Positions 1 through 7,721 are shown, counted from the stretch's first letter. The stretch is DNA of 42,018 bases from an uncultured bacterium (GCA_905216155.1 CAJMSU010000013.1:1-42018), one strand, 5' to 3'. A program made the numbers and translations. Notes: generated from the sequence alone by a model not told the origin.

Positions 1-1
1 T

Positions 2-223
2 AATTATGAGGAGTTAATTAAGGCAGGTGCAAATTTTGCTTCTAGTCCTAAAAGAATAAATATACATGCACTTGATCCGGCAATAATTGCTACTTCACTA
101 GCATTTTCTGATAAAAATCAGAGTATAGATTTAATAAAACTAATAGAAAAAACAAAGTATGGAAGTGATGGAATAGGAGGAATAATTACGAATGGAACTA
201 TGTATGTGGGGTATCCAAGATGA
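2..223 (+). CDS. yabG: YabG-type sporulation protease, C-terminal part (5' end outside window)
   Basis: Only the last 73 codons are present; the reading frame is open from base 2 and ends at TGA 221-223. The visible tail contains SPKRINIHALDPAII followed by GIGGIITNGTMYVGYP, which I recognise as the conserved end of YabG (peptidase family U57). YabG is a cysteine-type protease that processes spore coat proteins late in Bacillus sporulation. Its catalytic part lies upstream of the window, so activity cannot be judged. The stop codon overlaps the start of veg (ATGA), and yabG-veg adjacency is the B. subtilis order, which supports the call. This is one of only two genes here ending in TGA. The family is recognised by eye, without a database search. 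Confidence 0.72.
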   Translation, partial: NYEELIKAGANFASSPKRINIHALDPAIIATSLAFSDKNQSIDLIKLIEKTKYGSDGIGGIITNGTMYVGYPR

Positions 224-432
224 CATTAGATAAGGCAAGAGAGGTTGTCCTTTTAAATAAAGGGGTAAAAAAATCCTTTAAGTTTAAGGGAACAAGAAAT
301 CAGATAGATTGTTTTGATGGTATTATTACTGATATGTATCCAGCTATTTTTACAATTACTTTAGATGATAATAAAGTTAAATCTTTTAGTTATAGTGATG
401 TTTTGATAGAGAATCTACAAATAATTGATTGA
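220..432 (+). CDS. veg: Veg family protein
   Basis: This 70-residue protein resembles Veg (DUF1021): a basic N-terminal helix, then KSFKFKGTRNQIDCFDGIIT, then YPAIFTITLDD and a closing SFSYSDVL segment. Those features match the Veg core, where a lysine/arginine-rich strand precedes a small beta-barrel with the Y-P-x-h-F motif. In B. subtilis Veg is an abundant small protein linked to biofilm regulation and spore outgrowth; its molecular activity is not settled. It is slightly shorter than the roughly 86-aa B. subtilis protein, mainly at the C-terminus. Translation is probably coupled to yabG through the ATGA overlap. It ends in TGA, which is rare in this window. Confidence 0.85.
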   Translation: MTLDKAREVVLLNKGVKKSFKFKGTRNQIDCFDGIITDMYPAIFTITLDDNKVKSFSYSDVLIENLQIID

Positions 433-498
433 TTATTTATAATTTGTGCTTGTTTTCTTATAAATAGATAAAAAATACTTTAATATATTTAAAAATAT

Positions 499-527
499 TT
501 GCTTTTTTTTCAGTAGTATTATAAAAT
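499..527 (+). promoter_or_regulatory. Candidate promoter of spoVG
   Basis: TTGCTT at 499-504 and TAAAAT at 522-527 are separated by 17 bases, which fits a sigma-A type promoter. B. subtilis spoVG depends on sigma-H, but I see no clear sigma-H motif here. The region is so AT-rich that chance -10-like hexamers are expected. Confidence 0.4.
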
Positions 528-566
528 GATAATATAAAGTGAAAGCTTTATGAGGGAGGATATTAC

Positions 567-839
567 ATGAAAATTACATCAGTAAATGTACGCAAAATTG
601 AAAAAGAAGGATCTCGTATGAAGGGAATTGCATCTGTATTATTAGATGATGCTTTTGCAGTACATGATATTCGTATTATTGAAGGAGACAACGGACTATT
701 TATTGCTATGCCTAGCCGAAAGACAACAGCAGGTGGTTACCGTGATATAGCTCATCCAATTAATCCAGAAGTTAGAGCTATGTTTGAAGAAGCTATCATT
801 AAGGCTTATAATGAAGCAGAGGATACTGTAGAAGAATAG
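567..839 (+). CDS. spoVG: SpoVG, RNA-binding regulatory protein
   Basis: A 90-aa protein clearly of the SpoVG family: the N-terminal strand MKITSVNVRKIEKEG, the central block AVHDIRIIEGDNGLFIAMPS, then a G-x-Y-RDIAHPIN segment and a C-terminal helix. SpoVG acts in septation and sporulation in Bacillus and is a site-specific nucleic-acid-binding regulator in Staphylococcus, Listeria and Borrelia. Length is normal. A strong Shine-Dalgarno AGGGAGG (553-559) sits 7 bases before ATG 567. It has its own promoter candidate and a terminator that overlaps the stop codon, so it is probably monocistronic. In B. subtilis spoVG is followed by glmU-prs-ctc-pth-mfd; none of these are here. Confidence 0.95.
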   Translation: MKITSVNVRKIEKEGSRMKGIASVLLDDAFAVHDIRIIEGDNGLFIAMPSRKTTAGGYRDIAHPINPEVRAMFEEAIIKAYNEAEDTVEE

Positions 840-859
840 ATGCTTAGCATCTTTTTTTT
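838..859 (+). terminator. Rho-independent terminator of spoVG
   Basis: AGATGC (838-843) and GCATCT (847-852) form a 6-bp stem with loop TTA, followed by a run of T to 859. The stem includes the spoVG stop codon. Confidence 0.8.
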
Positions 860-873
860 AGAAAAAAATAATT

Positions 874-1638
874 ATGAAAAATGAAGTTTATAGAGATTTA
901 TTATCTCAATATAATAATTTAAATGAAGATGAGGCTAGGGCATTATTAATTTATAAATCACAAATGTTTAATCTTATAAATAGTGTTTCTTCAATAGATG
1001 ATTTTAATGATTTAAGTGATGAATTTATAGTTAAATGTTTAGATAATAATATATTCTTAGAATGTAGGAAATTTGGATTGAATTTAGAAAAGTCTGAAAA
1101 CATGTTTTTAAAATTTTCAACTTTTAGAAATATTGATTTTAATAATCCCATTTCTTTAGTAAAAATGGCAAAGGATGTATATAATAATTTAGAGAGCGCT
1201 ATGTCTAAGATAAAATTATCTAGTGATTTAACAGTTTATAGATTAGTTTCATTACCAGATAATAAAGCTTTAGATAATATTGCTAAGGGTAATTTAGTTT
1301 CTACTTCTATAAATAAGGATAGCACATTTGATTTTATTAATAATTGTAGTAATAGGATAGTTATGTATGAAATTAGATTAAAAAGTGGTACTCCAGTTTT
1401 GGTTACACCTTATTCTATTGTTAATAATTATGCTAGTGAAATAGATAAATTATTAAAGACAGATAATTATAATATAACTGTTAATAAAACTTTAGAGTCT
1501 TTTCAACAAGAGGTTATTTTGTTTAAGGATACTTTGGATTTTTCTCTTGTTGATAGTAAAAGTACTGATATTGATGGTACTTCAATTACTTTTTATAAAT
1601 TAGATTCTACTGTAAAGGATAATTATAAAGTAAAATAA
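874..1638 (+). CDS. Putative ADP-ribosyltransferase-fold protein (R-STS-QxE type)
   Basis: A 254-aa protein with the ordered signature of the VIP2/C3 clade of mono-ADP-ribosyltransferases. The N-terminal helix LNEDEARALLIYKS (16-29) resembles the first ART helix. VYR at 121-123 supplies the NAD-binding Arg, STS at 143-145 is the second motif, and QQE at 211-213 followed by VIL supplies the catalytic-loop Gln (Q211) and catalytic Glu (E213). In the family Q-x-E is typical of C3-like enzymes acting on Asn/Gln or other non-Arg targets, whereas E-x-E is typical of Arg-specific ones. There is no signal peptide, membrane helix or extra domain, so it is a bare ART domain. It lies between spoVG and yabP, where Bacillus has housekeeping genes. 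No Shine-Dalgarno is visible before ATG 874, which suggests weak or conditional translation. It could be a cytosolic regulator, a phage-type modifier or a secreted effector. The motif match is seen; the function is inferred. Confidence 0.62.
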   Translation: MKNEVYRDLLSQYNNLNEDEARALLIYKSQMFNLINSVSSIDDFNDLSDEFIVKCLDNNIFLECRKFGLNLEKSENMFLKFSTFRNIDFNNPISLVKMAKDVYNNLESAMSKIKLSSDLTVYRLVSLPDNKALDNIAKGNLVSTSINKDSTFDFINNCSNRIVMYEIRLKSGTPVLVTPYSIVNNYASEIDKLLKTDNYNITVNKTLESFQQEVILFKDTLDFSLVDSKSTDIDGTSITFYKLDSTVKDNYKVK

Positions 1639-1686
1639 TTGTTCTTTTTTTTTCTCTTTTTCATATACTTTCTTAGGAGGATACTT

Positions 1687-1974
1687 ATGGATAAACAAGA
1701 TACAATTAGTAATTATAATCATGGAATTAGTTTGTTAGAAAGAAAAAATTTAGTTATTACAGGTGTTAAAAAGTTAGATAATTTTGATAGTGAACAATTT
1801 TTAATAGAAACAATTATGGGTTATATAATTATAAAGGGAGAAAATTTAGAATTAGTGAAACTTGATACATTACAAGGAAATGTTACAATTAAAGGAATGA
1901 TTAATTCTATTAACTATGCAGAAGAAAATAAAAAAGACAGAGAAAATAGTATATTTAATAGGCTATTTAAATAA
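1687..1974 (+). CDS. yabP: YabP family sporulation protein
   Basis: A 95-aa protein. A strong AGGAGG at 1675-1680 places the start at ATG 1687; the open frame extends upstream to 1639 but only through a Phe-rich run before the ribosome binding site. NLVITGVKKLDNFDSEQFLI and the block MGYIIIKGENLELVKLD match YabP, a small beta-rich protein needed for sporulation and part of the sigma-E regulon in Bacillus. It is related to the stage IV protein YqfC. Its last base overlaps the start of yabQ (TAATG), the usual yabPQ arrangement. The C-terminal NRLFK ending is also typical. Presence of yabP and yabQ together argues for a real sporulation programme or a recent relic. Confidence 0.88.
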   Translation: MDKQDTISNYNHGISLLERKNLVITGVKKLDNFDSEQFLIETIMGYIIIKGENLELVKLDTLQGNVTIKGMINSINYAEENKKDRENSIFNRLFK

Positions 1975-2276
1975 TGAATTTAAAAATACAAATTATATCT
2001 TTAGCTTTTTCTTTTTTATATGGTGTTGTTTTTTCTTTGTTAGTTAATATTAATTATAGATTTTTATTTACTAAAAGGCTCTTTTATAAAATAGTTGTAA
2101 CTTTTGTATTTATAATAGATATGGCTCTTTTATATTTTATATTTATTAAAATGATAAATAATGGTATTATCCATAGTTATTTTTTACTTATGATAATATT
2201 GGGATTTTATATAACATTTCCAATGGGAAGAAGGTTACGAGGAAAGGTTAGTGTAAATAATAGTAAAATTCAATAA
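1974..2276 (+). CDS. yabQ: YabQ-like spore cortex membrane protein
   Basis: A 100-aa hydrophobic protein with about three membrane helices (roughly 5-25, 36-58, 66-84) and a basic tail. Size, topology, start overlapping yabP and position before divIC all fit YabQ, an integral membrane protein of the B. subtilis mother cell needed for spore cortex formation. Sequence conservation in this family is low, so the identification rests largely on context. Translation is probably coupled to yabP because the two genes share one base and no separate ribosome binding site stands out. A terminator follows. Confidence 0.72.
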   Translation: MNLKIQIISLAFSFLYGVVFSLLVNINYRFLFTKRLFYKIVVTFVFIIDMALLYFIFIKMINNGIIHSYFLLMIILGFYITFPMGRRLRGKVSVNNSKIQ

Positions 2277-2295
2277 AATTTATTGGATTTTTTTT
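2268..2295 (+). terminator. Terminator after yabQ
   Basis: ATTCAATA (2268-2275) pairs with TATTGGAT (2281-2288) with one G-U, loop of 5, then T7. It overlaps the yabQ stop codon. Confidence 0.75.
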
Positions 2296-2316
2296 AATAT
2301 TGGTTTTATAATTTAT

Positions 2317-2322
2317 TATAAT
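2317..2322 (+). promoter_or_regulatory. -10 box for divIC with very short leader
   Basis: TATAAT at 2317-2322 lies 18 bases before the preferred ATG 2341, predicting a leader of about 12 nt. No good -35 is visible. Confidence 0.5.
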
Positions 2323-2340
2323 GAGGTAGGTGATGTGGTA

Positions 2341-2637
2341 ATGGCTAAAACTAAGTCCAAGAAGAAAAAAAGAAGAATGCTTTTTTTGGGCCTTACTTCT
2401 ATTATTGTAATAGTTGCTACTACATTTACTATTGGTAAATACTGGGTTGAAATATATGATAAATATAAAGAAAAAAAGTCTTTAGAGAAAAAGTATGTTT
2501 CTTTAAAAGAAAAGGAGGCTCAACTAAGAGTTGATGCTGATAAATTACAGGATCCAGATTATATAGCTAGATATGCTAGAGAAAAATATCAATATTCTAA
2601 AGATGGTGAATTTATTTTAAAAATACCAGAGGAATAA
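2341..2637 (+). CDS. divIC: DivIC/FtsB-type septum protein
   Basis: A 98-aa single-pass membrane protein: a very basic cytoplasmic start (KTKSKKKKRR), one membrane helix (about 14-34), a coiled-coil segment (about 38-70, EKKSLEKKYVSLKEKEAQL) and the DivIC signature DPDYIARYAREKY. DivIC works with FtsL and DivIB in the divisome and controls septal peptidoglycan synthesis. I prefer ATG 2341 over GTG 2335 because the GGTGAT ribosome binding site at 2329-2334 directly abuts the GTG but leaves a workable 6-base gap to the ATG. Position after yabPQ is the B. subtilis order; yabR, spoIIE, yabS and yabT, which follow in Bacillus, are absent. Confidence 0.9.
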   Translation: MAKTKSKKKKRRMLFLGLTSIIVIVATTFTIGKYWVEIYDKYKEKKSLEKKYVSLKEKEAQLRVDADKLQDPDYIARYAREKYQYSKDGEFILKIPEE

Positions 2638-2650
2638 TATATCCTCTTTT
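2628..2650 (+). terminator. Terminator after divIC
   Basis: AGAGGA (2628-2633) and TCCTCT (2642-2647) form a 6-bp stem with an AT-only loop, then TTTGTTTT. It overlaps the divIC stop codon. Confidence 0.7.
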
Positions 2651-2659
2651 GTTTTGGTG

Positions 2660-2668
2660 TGTTATAAT
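2660..2668 (+). promoter_or_regulatory. Extended -10 promoter of tilS-ftsH
   Basis: TGTTATAAT at 2660-2668 is a full extended -10. Transcription would start near 2675, at the Shine-Dalgarno itself (GGAGGT 2675-2680). This rules out starts at TTG 2654 or GTG 2657 and supports ATG 2693. Confidence 0.65.
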
Positions 2669-2692
2669 ACTTGTGGAGGTTTGTTAGTAGAT

Positions 2693-4012
2693 ATGAATTG
2701 TATAAATATAGAAAAAGATTTTAAGTTTAAAAAAGGCGACATTATTGTTGTTGGTTGTTCTACTGGACCTGATTCTATGGCATTAGTAGATATGTTACTT
2801 AAAATAAGAGAAAAATATCAATTATCATTAATAATTGCACATGTAAATCATAATTTAAGAAAAGAAAGCGCAATGGAAGCTCAGTATATTAAAAAATATT
2901 GTGATCAAAATAATTTGATGATTGAAAGTATGATAATTACTGAGTATGGTGATGATAATTTTCATAATGAAGCTAGAAATATTAGATATAAATTTTTTGA
3001 AGATGTAGTACTTAAATATAATGCTAATTATTTAATGACTGCTCATCATGGTGATGATTTGATAGAGACAATTCTTATGAGAATTACTAGAGGATCTAAT
3101 TTAGCTGGATATAGTGGTTTTAAAAAAATAGTTCATATGGAAAAATATGATATAGTTAGGCCATTATTAAGTTATACTAAAAAACAATTAGAGGAGTATA
3201 ATATATTAAATAATGTTAAATATTATGTTGATAGTTCTAATTCAAAAGATAAGTATACTAGAAATAGATACCGTAAATATATTTTGCCTTTTCTAAAGGA
3301 AGAAGATAAAAATATTCATTTAAAGTATTTAAAATTTAGTAATGTTTTAAGTGATGCAGAAAAGTTTATTGAAAAAGAGAGAAATAAGGCAATAAAGTTA
3401 GTTTTAAAGAATGGAAAAATTGATATTTGTGAATTTAAAAAAATAGATGAATTTTTACAAAAAGAAATATTATATTATTTGATGAGTGAATTTTATCAGG
3501 ATGATTTGATTTTAATAAATGATAAACATATTGAAATTATATTAAAATTAATATATAGTAAGAGAGCAAATGCTTTAATTAATTTACCTAATGAAGTAGT
3601 GGCCTATAAGAGTTATAATATGTTAGAATTAAAACGTGTTTCTGATGAGATTACTAGTTATGAAATAGAATTTAATAATTATGTGGATTTACCTAATAAT
3701 AGGCATATTGAACTTATTTCTGATACAAGTGTAAATAGTAATGATATTTGTAGACTTAATAGTAAAGATGTTATGCTTCCTTTAATTGTTAGAACTAGAA
3801 AATTTGGTGATAAAATTAGTGTTAAGGGATTAAATGGGCAAAGAAAGGTTAAAGATATTTTCATTGATAAAAAGATAAAGCTTGCAGATAGAGATTTATG
3901 GCCTGTTGTTGTTGATTCTAGAGGTGTAGTTGTTTGGCTTCCAGGTTTAAAAAAATCAAAATATGATAAGAAAAAGTCTGAAGATTATGATATAATACTT
4001 AAATATAGTTAA
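2693..4012 (+). CDS. tilS: tRNA(Ile)-lysidine synthase
   Basis: A 439-aa N-type ATP pyrophosphatase that converts cytidine 34 of the CAU-anticodon tRNA-Ile to lysidine, changing its specificity from Met to Ile. The P-loop reads STGPDS (residues 23-28) instead of the common SGGPDS, a variant known in Firmicutes. IIAHVNHNLRKESAMEA, the TAHHGDDLIETILMRI block and RGSNLAGYSG are conserved TilS motifs; the C-terminal part (about 355-439) with RTRKFGDKI and GQRKVKDIFID is the tRNA-binding C-terminal domain. Start 2693 is chosen because GGAGGT lies at 2675-2680; the 12-base gap is somewhat long. It runs into ftsH with a 12-base gap. The hpt gene usually found between them is absent. Confidence 0.95.
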   Translation: MNCINIEKDFKFKKGDIIVVGCSTGPDSMALVDMLLKIREKYQLSLIIAHVNHNLRKESAMEAQYIKKYCDQNNLMIESMIITEYGDDNFHNEARNIRYKFFEDVVLKYNANYLMTAHHGDDLIETILMRITRGSNLAGYSGFKKIVHMEKYDIVRPLLSYTKKQLEEYNILNNVKYYVDSSNSKDKYTRNRYRKYILPFLKEEDKNIHLKYLKFSNVLSDAEKFIEKERNKAIKLVLKNGKIDICEFKKIDEFLQKEILYYLMSEFYQDDLILINDKHIEIILKLIYSKRANALINLPNEVVAYKSYNMLELKRVSDEITSYEIEFNNYVDLPNNRHIELISDTSVNSNDICRLNSKDVMLPLIVRTRKFGDKISVKGLNGQRKVKDIFIDKKIKLADRDLWPVVVDSRGVVVWLPGLKKSKYDKKKSEDYDIILKYS

Positions 4013-4024
4013 GGAGGAATGTTT

Positions 4025-5998
4025 ATGAATAGTACAATGAATAAAAAAACTGTAAAAAAAGGTTTATTACCTTACTTATTTTTAATAGTAATAATACTTG
4101 GTGTTTTTTATGTTGCTAATATTATGAATAATGATGTTAAGGTATTAACTTATAATGAATTTGTAGATAAACTAAATTCAGGTGAAATTAAAGAATTGGA
4201 GATAACTACTAGAGGTTCTGCTTATACATATGAGGCTAGGGGTAGTTTAAAAAGTTATAAAGATAATCAATCTTTTATGGCTAAACTTCCTTTATCAGAA
4301 TCTGTTATGAAGGATATTGTAAAAGCTAGTAAGAATCAAGAATTTAAATTTACTGCTAAAGATGATCCTGATTCATCATCATTTCTATTAATAGTTATAA
4401 ATGTATTACCATTTGTTTTATTGATAGGATTTGCATTTTTCTTCTTTAGTCGTCAAATGGCTGGTAATAAGAGCTCAATGGATTTTGGAAAGAGTAAGGC
4501 AAAGCTTAATAGTGATAAAAATAAAGTTACATTTAAGGATGTTGCTGGTTTAAAAGAAGAAAAAGAAGAAGTAAAAGAACTTATTGATTTTTTGAAAAAT
4601 CCTAAAAAATTCCAAAGATTAGGTGCTAGAATTCCTAAGGGAGTGTTATTGTTTGGCCCTCCAGGTACAGGTAAGACTTTACTTGCAAAAGCAGTTGCTG
4701 GAGAAGCTGATGTTCCATTTTACTTTATAAGTGGATCTGATTTTGTTGAACTTTTTGTTGGTGTTGGAGCAAGTCGTGTTAGAGATATGTTTCAACAAGC
4801 TAAGAGAAATGCACCATGTCTTATTTTTATAGATGAGATTGACGCAGTGGGTAGACAAAGAGGTACAGGTTTAGGTGGAGGTCATGATGAACGTGAACAA
4901 ACACTAAATCAATTACTTACTGAAATGGATGGTTTTGGTGCTAATGAGGGAATTATTATAATTGCAGCAACTAATAGACCTGATGTTTTAGATCCTGCGC
5001 TTCTTCGTCCTGGAAGATTTGATAGACAGGTTACTGTTAATTTACCTGATGTTAAGGGTCGTGAGGAAATATTGGCAGTTCATGCAAGAAATAAAAAACT
5101 TGCTCAAGGTATTACGCTTAAGAATTTAGCTAAGAGAACACCAGGCTTTAGTGGTGCTGATCTTGAAAATTTATTAAATGAGGCTGCACTTTTAGCAGTA
5201 AGAAGAAATAAAGATGTTATTACTATGAGTGAAGTAGATGAAGCTACTGATCGTGTACTTATGGGTCCAGCTAAGACATCTCATAAATATAGTGAAAGTG
5301 ATAGAAAATTAGTTGCTTACCATGAAGCAGGACATGCTGTTATAGGATTAAAGCTTGCTCATGCAAATGATGTTCAAAAAGTTACTATTATTCCAAGAGG
5401 TTCTGCTGGTGGATATAATATGATGGTACCTAGTGAAGAAAAATTGTGTTCTACTAAGACTGATTTATTAGAGGAAATTACAGGTTTGTTAGGTGGTAGA
5501 ACAGCAGAAGAGATTACTTTTGGAGAAATAACAACTGGAGCACATAATGACTTTGAAAAAGCTACTAAAATTGCTCGTGCTATGGTTACAGAATATGGTA
5601 TGAGTGATTTAGGACCATTACAATTTGAACAACAAGAAGGTAGTGTTTTTCTAGGCCGTGACTATAATAAAAGTCAACATTTTTCAAATGAAGTTGCTAA
5701 TGAAATAGATATGGAAATGAGAAAAATTATAAATAATTGTCATACTAAAGCAACTGAAATTATTAAGAAAAATAAAGATTTATTGAAACTTATTGCTGAG
5801 GCTTTACTTGAATATGAGACATTAACTAAAGAGCAAATTGATTATTTAGTAGAAAATGGTAAAATGCCTAGTGATGAGGATGAAGATAGTCTTGAAAAGA
5901 TGTCAGTTACTAAATTAAGAGAACTTGCTAAGGAAAAGGGAGTTAAAAATTATTCAAAGATGAATAAGGCTGAATTATTAAAAGAATTGGATGATTAA
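4025..5998 (+). CDS. ftsH: FtsH membrane-bound ATP-dependent zinc protease, with C-terminal HeH-like extension
   Basis: 657 aa. Two membrane helices (about 14-32 and 119-141) flank an extracytoplasmic domain. The AAA module has Walker A GPPGTGKT (211-218), Walker B LIFIDEIDAVG (266-276) and an arginine-finger region ending RPGRFDRQ. The M41 peptidase has HEAGH (433-437) and the third zinc ligand Asp in TGAHNDFEKAT (about 509). It degrades misfolded membrane and regulatory proteins. AGGAGG at 4012-4017 leaves only one base before ATG 4019, so ATG 4025 is preferred. Unusually, the C-terminal 33 residues (625-657), after an acidic linker, read as SVTKLRELAKEKGV plus YSKMNKAELLKEL, a helix-extended-helix motif like Rho_N/SAP domains. 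No hpt or coaX neighbours are present. Confidence 0.97.
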   Translation: MNSTMNKKTVKKGLLPYLFLIVIILGVFYVANIMNNDVKVLTYNEFVDKLNSGEIKELEITTRGSAYTYEARGSLKSYKDNQSFMAKLPLSESVMKDIVKASKNQEFKFTAKDDPDSSSFLLIVINVLPFVLLIGFAFFFFSRQMAGNKSSMDFGKSKAKLNSDKNKVTFKDVAGLKEEKEEVKELIDFLKNPKKFQRLGARIPKGVLLFGPPGTGKTLLAKAVAGEADVPFYFISGSDFVELFVGVGASRVRDMFQQAKRNAPCLIFIDEIDAVGRQRGTGLGGGHDEREQTLNQLLTEMDGFGANEGIIIIAATNRPDVLDPALLRPGRFDRQVTVNLPDVKGREEILAVHARNKKLAQGITLKNLAKRTPGFSGADLENLLNEAALLAVRRNKDVITMSEVDEATDRVLMGPAKTSHKYSESDRKLVAYHEAGHAVIGLKLAHANDVQKVTIIPRGSAGGYNMMVPSEEKLCSTKTDLLEEITGLLGGRTAEEITFGEITTGAHNDFEKATKIARAMVTEYGMSDLGPLQFEQQEGSVFLGRDYNKSQHFSNEVANEIDMEMRKIINNCHTKATEIIKKNKDLLKLIAEALLEYETLTKEQIDYLVENGKMPSDEDEDSLEKMSVTKLRELAKEKGVKNYSKMNKAELLKELDD

Positions 5999-6011
5999 TT
6001 CTAGTATGAAG

Positions 6012-6039
6012 GTAAGCATAAAATATGTTTACTTTTTTT
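6012..6039 (+). terminator. Terminator after ftsH
   Basis: GTAAGCATA (6012-6020) pairs with TATGTTTAC (6024-6032), one G-U, loop AAA, followed by T7. Confidence 0.85.
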
Positions 6040-6057
6040 ATGTTTTTGAGGTATAAT
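6028..6057 (+). promoter_or_regulatory. Candidate promoter of the dusB-lysS operon
   Basis: TTTACT at 6028-6033, 18-base spacer, TATAAT at 6052-6057. The -35 lies inside the 3' arm of the ftsH terminator. A second TATAAT at 6077-6082 has no matching -35. Confidence 0.45.
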
Positions 6058-6103
6058 ATGCTTATTTGATGGTTCTTATAATTTAGAAAGGAAATTTTAT
6101 ATT

Positions 6104-7090
6104 ATGGAGTGGAGTATTGGTAATGTTAAAATTAAAAATCAAGTTGTTTTGGCACCAATGGCTGGAATCTGCAATTCTTCTTTTAGAAAAATTTGTAAAG
6201 AAATGGGTGCAGGTTTAGTATATGCTGAAATGGTTAGTGATAAAGCAATAAGTTTTAATAATAAAAAAACTATTGATATGCTTTATATGGAAGATGTAGA
6301 AAGACCTATTTCACAGCAGATTTTTGGTAGTGATGTTTCCTCTTTTGTTACTTCTGCTAAATATATTTATGATCATATGCATCCTGATATAATAGATATT
6401 AATATGGGATGTCCTGTACCAAAGGTTGCAGTTAGGGCACAGGCTGGGTCTGCTCTTTTAAAAAATCCTTCAAAAATTTATGAAATAGTAAAATCTGTGG
6501 TTGAGGCTGTTCCAATTCCAGTTACAGTTAAAATTAGAAGTGGTTGGGATTTTAATTCTATTAATGCAGTAGAGGTTGCTAAAGTTGTGGAAAAAGCTGG
6601 TGCAAGTGCTATTTGTGTTCATCCTAGAACTAGAAGTCAAGGGTATTCTGGTAGGGCAGATTGGAGTATTATAAAACTGGTAAAGGAGAATGTTAATATT
6701 CCAGTTATTGGTAATGGTGATATTAAAACTCCTGAAGATGCTAAAAAAATGCTTGATGAGACTTTATGCGATGCAATTATGATAGGTAGAGGTGCTCTTG
6801 GAAATCCTTGGTTGATAAAAAATACAGTTTCTTTTTTAGAAAATGGAAGTTATGAGAAAAATATTTCTGTTCATGAAAAAATATCTATGATAAAACATCA
6901 TTTAGATTATTTAGAGAAGGTAAAAGATGAAAAAATTGCTTCTTTAGAAATAAGAAATCACATTGGTTGGTATTTGAAGGGAATTAAAAATTCTACTATT
7001 GTAAAAAATAAAATCTATCAAACTTCTAATATTCGTGATATAATTTCTATATTGGATGAGTTTGAGGAGGAATTCTATGAGCAAAGTTAA
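6104..7090 (+). CDS. dusB: tRNA-dihydrouridine synthase (DusB type)
   Basis: A 328-aa FMN-dependent TIM-barrel enzyme that reduces uridine to dihydrouridine in tRNA. APMAGICNSSFRK near the start, the catalytic-cysteine motif DINMGCPVPKV (C103), HPRTRSQGYSGRADW, the FMN-phosphate segment VIGNGDI and MIGRGALGNPWL are all present. The stretch after the catalytic motif reads AVRAQAGSALL where most DusB proteins have VKNGEGSALL. Length is normal. AAAGGA lies upstream of ATG 6104. The 3' end overlaps the RDD gene by 14 bases, so it starts a tight operon with the RDD protein and lysS. In B. subtilis dusB also sits directly upstream of lysS. Confidence 0.93.
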   Translation: MEWSIGNVKIKNQVVLAPMAGICNSSFRKICKEMGAGLVYAEMVSDKAISFNNKKTIDMLYMEDVERPISQQIFGSDVSSFVTSAKYIYDHMHPDIIDINMGCPVPKVAVRAQAGSALLKNPSKIYEIVKSVVEAVPIPVTVKIRSGWDFNSINAVEVAKVVEKAGASAICVHPRTRSQGYSGRADWSIIKLVKENVNIPVIGNGDIKTPEDAKKMLDETLCDAIMIGRGALGNPWLIKNTVSFLENGSYEKNISVHEKISMIKHHLDYLEKVKDEKIASLEIRNHIGWYLKGIKNSTIVKNKIYQTSNIRDIISILDEFEEEFYEQS

Positions 7091-7721
7091 AGAAGAAAAA
7101 ATGAATGCCTTGTTTTTTCAGAGATTTGTTGCTTTTATAATTGATGTTGTTATTATATCAATGATTGCGTCTTTTTTATCACTTCCTTTTTATGATAGTG
7201 ATAGTGTGAAAAAACTTGATGATAGTAGTTCTTCATTGATTGAAAAATATACTGATAAACAAATTAATATGAAGACTTATCTTGTAGAAAGTGCTGATAT
7301 TACTTATGAAATGGCTAGAAAAAATGGAGTTGTTTCATTAATTACTTTATTTTTAAGTATATTATATTTTGTATGTTTTCAATTCTATAAAGATGGACAG
7401 ACTTTAGGAAAGAGTCTTATGCGTATTAAAATTGTTTCTAATGATTCGACTAAGTTAAATATAAACAATTATATATTTAGAGCATTGATTATTAATTCAA
7501 TACTTGTTAATATTATTTCGTTGACATTTTTAGTATTTGGATCAAGGGATATTTATTTTTATGGTGTTGGTACTATAGAAGGTATTCAATATATTATAAT
7601 TTTAATTTCAGCATTAATGGTAATGTTTAGAAAAGATAGTAGAGGGTTACATGATTTAGTAAGTAATACTAAAGTAATTAGAACAGATACAGTAAAGGAG
7701 TTAGAAGTATGCGAGAATTAA
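7077..7721 (+). CDS. RDD family membrane protein
   Basis: A 214-aa protein with the RDD-domain pattern: FFQRFVAFIIDVVII (Arg 16 and Asp 23 at the start of the first membrane helix), the cytoplasmic loop DGQTLGKSLMRIKIV, and a C-terminal FRKDSRGLHDLVSNT segment. About four membrane helices are visible (roughly 17-37, 82-103, 131-153, 165-185). RDD proteins are poorly characterised; some are linked to ion or compatible-solute transport. GAGGAGG at 7063-7069 inside the end of dusB places the start at ATG 7077. It overlaps dusB by 14 bases and lysS by 13, so translation is probably coupled. It is not normally part of the dusB-lysS pair in Bacillus. Confidence 0.85.
   Translation: MSKVKEEKMNALFFQRFVAFIIDVVIISMIASFLSLPFYDSDSVKKLDDSSSSLIEKYTDKQINMKTYLVESADITYEMARKNGVVSLITLFLSILYFVCFQFYKDGQTLGKSLMRIKIVSNDSTKLNINNYIFRALIINSILVNIISLTFLVFGSRDIYFYGVGTIEGIQYIIILISALMVMFRKDSRGLHDLVSNTKVIRTDTVKELEVCEN

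Noticed and set aside
434..466. Hairpin TATTTATAA/TTATAAATA after veg as a terminator
   Set aside because: No T tract follows and the stem has no G-C pairs; read-through or a weak pause is as likely.
1639..1686. N-terminal Phe-rich extension of YabP
   Set aside because: It is T-rich spacer upstream of a perfect AGGAGG; YabP homologues start at MDKQD-like sequence.
2654..2692. Upstream TTG/GTG starts for tilS
   Set aside because: They lie before both the Shine-Dalgarno and the predicted transcription start.
2693..4012. Damaged P-loop in TilS (STGPDS for SGGPDS)
   Set aside because: STG variants are common in Firmicutes TilS and the rest of the active site is intact, so this is normal variation.
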